The notes beneath the pieces were generated by a model, which was not told the DNA's origin, did not search any database, and saw nothing but the letters and a program-made list of their open reading frames with translations. From Anaerolineae bacterium (GTDB lineage: Bacteria > Chloroflexota > Anaerolineae > JAFGEY01): DNA of 5,709 nt. The translations under genes and the position numbers were made by a program. Numbering within the stretch: the first letter of the stretch is position 1; each line of letters opens with the position of its first letter. The DNA lies in contig JAFGJF010000564.1 of assembly GCA_016929205.1 (NCBI GenBank), forward strand, positions 1 through 5,709, given 5' to 3'. Below are positions 5,142-5,709 of the stretch, piece by piece.

Positions 5142-5171
5142 TCACACATCTGTCGCAAAAGTGTCGCAAAA
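5129..5171. promoter_or_regulatory. TGTCGC direct-repeat array, candidate response-regulator operator
   Basis: TGTCGC occurs at 5129, 5151 and 5162. The last two belong to perfect 10-bp copies of TGTCGCAAAA with an 11-bp period (5151-5160 and 5162-5171); the first is 22 bp away, on the same face of the helix. Tandem 11-bp direct repeats are the usual binding-site layout of OmpR/PhoB-family response regulators. The perfect pair lies about 10-30 bp upstream of the candidate -35 box of the ABC operon, a good place for an activator. The site sits next to a sensor kinase gene. The assignment to a particular regulator is inference. Confidence 0.5.
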
Positions 5172-5172
5172 C

Positions 5173-5204
5173 AAAAACGCTTGCCGGGTTCTCCCGGCAA
5201 GCGT
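5173..5204 (-). terminator. Intrinsic terminator after the histidine kinase gene
   Basis: ACGCTTGCCGGG at 5177-5188 and CCCGGCAAGCGT at 5193-5204 form a perfect, GC-rich 12-bp stem with a 4-nt loop. On the - strand the stem is followed by TTTTT and then GTTTTG (complement of 5168-5177). It lies 20 bp beyond the kinase stop codon and would separate the kinase transcript from the exporter operon downstream. The T-rich tail overlaps the end of the TGTCGC repeat array. Confidence 0.9.
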
Positions 5205-5224
5205 CAATGAGTCGGAACGAAAGG

Positions 5225-5709
5225 TTACGATTTATCTACCGGCAATCGAATGGTAAAACAACTCCCCTGCCCGACCGTGCTCTCAACCGCCACCGTTCCG
5301 CCCATCCCCTCGGTCAGTTCCTTGACGATCGCCAGCCCCAGCCCGGCGCCGTCGGGATCCAGATCGTGGTTTGTGCCGCGATAAAATCGATCCCAGATGT
5401 GCGGCAGATCCGCCGCGGCGACCCCTTGACCGGTATCGCGCACCTCGATGCGTACGAAATCCGCTTCGGCCTCGGCCGCCACGGCAATGATCCCGCCGGG
5501 AGGCGTGTGGCGGACGGCGTTTCGCACCAGGTTGGCCAGGATCTGTCCCAGGCGGGCACTGTCCGCACAAACAGGGGGCAAACCGGCTGGCAGGTCGGCG
5601 GCAATGTGCAGCCGACCCGACTGCCAGGCCAGGGGTGACATAGCATCGACCAAACGCTGGGCGACGGCCCGGGCGTCGATCGGTCGGCAGTCCAGGGTCA
5701 GGTGATCGA
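5225..5709 (-). CDS. Sensor histidine kinase, C-terminal ATPase part (cut by window edge)
   Basis: The frame runs from the right edge of the window to a TAA at 5225-5227, giving about 160 residues of a two-component sensor kinase. The visible part is the HATPase_c catalytic domain, with the N box NLVRNAVRHTPPGG, the G1 box RDTGQGVA, the F box HIWDRFYRG and the G2 box DGAGLGLAIVKEL, all intact. Before it comes the end of the linker after the dimerisation/phosphoacceptor domain; the His box and the membrane sensor part are outside the window. The family autophosphorylates with ATP and passes the phosphate to a partner response regulator, usually encoded just upstream. The apparent start at 5653 is only a TTG inside the domain and is not real. 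Its neighbour is the ABC exporter operon, which it may control. The last residues (RLPVDKS) are a normal family end. Confidence 0.93.
   Translation of the reverse strand, partial: DHLTLDCRPIDARAVAQRLVDAMSPLAWQSGRLHIAADLPAGLPPVCADSARLGQILANLVRNAVRHTPPGGIIAVAAEAEADFVRIEVRDTGQGVAAADLPHIWDRFYRGTNHDLDPDGAGLGLAIVKELTEGMGGTVAVESTVGQGSCFTIRLPVDKS

Noticed and set aside
5225..5653. Complete small protein made only of an ATPase domain
   Set aside because: The start is a TTG inside the domain, and the frame stays open and kinase-like to the window edge, so it is the end of a longer sensor kinase.

Overview
The window is a compact piece of bacterial chromosome of moderately high GC, with canonical sigma-70-type promoter elements, AGGAGG-type ribosome binding sites and factor-independent terminators. 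No tRNA, rRNA, CRISPR or insertion sequence is visible. The mix of genes (a small RRM protein with a Gly/Arg tail, a NIPSNAP protein, a uronate-dehydrogenase-like SDR joined to an Old Yellow Enzyme barrel, a BcrAB-type ABC exporter and a two-component sensor) resembles Chloroflexota of the Anaerolineae/Caldilineae/Ardenticatenia kind. That placement is an impression from gene content, not proof.

Left part, + strand. The window opens inside a nitroreductase-family gene (2-356). A strong promoter (373-401) follows, then an intrinsic terminator (445-478), a second hairpin (487-514) and a gene for a 114-residue RRM RNA-binding protein with an RGG-like tail (540-884). Because the terminator lies between the promoter and the gene, the roughly 130-nt leader looks like an attenuator or a source of a short RNA. 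The 228-bp gap at 885-1112 holds an imperfect 15-bp inverted repeat (919-965).

Middle, + strand. A two-gene operon follows: a NIPSNAP-family protein (1113-1433) and, 11 bp later, a 591-residue fusion (1445-3220). The fusion joins an N-terminal extended SDR domain, most like uronate dehydrogenase, to a C-terminal FMN-binding Old Yellow Enzyme barrel. The barrel ends in the four-cysteine [4Fe-4S] motif of the 2,4-dienoyl-CoA reductase family but lacks that family's FAD/NAD(P)H domain. This is the most unusual gene in the window. It probably carries out a catabolic or detoxifying redox sequence on an unknown substrate.

Right part, - strand. A 12-bp hairpin (3226-3256) separates the fusion gene from a convergent ABC exporter operon: ATPase (4124-5074) transcribed first, then a six-helix ABC-2 permease (3269-4063). 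Upstream of the exporter, TGTCGC elements spaced by 22 and 11 bp resemble an OmpR/PhoB-type response-regulator site. Upstream again is the 3' end of a histidine kinase gene (5225-5709, cut by the window edge) with its own terminator (5173-5204). The likely scheme is a two-component system beside the exporter it controls, as in peptide-antibiotic sensing and export loci, but the substrate cannot be read from the sequence.
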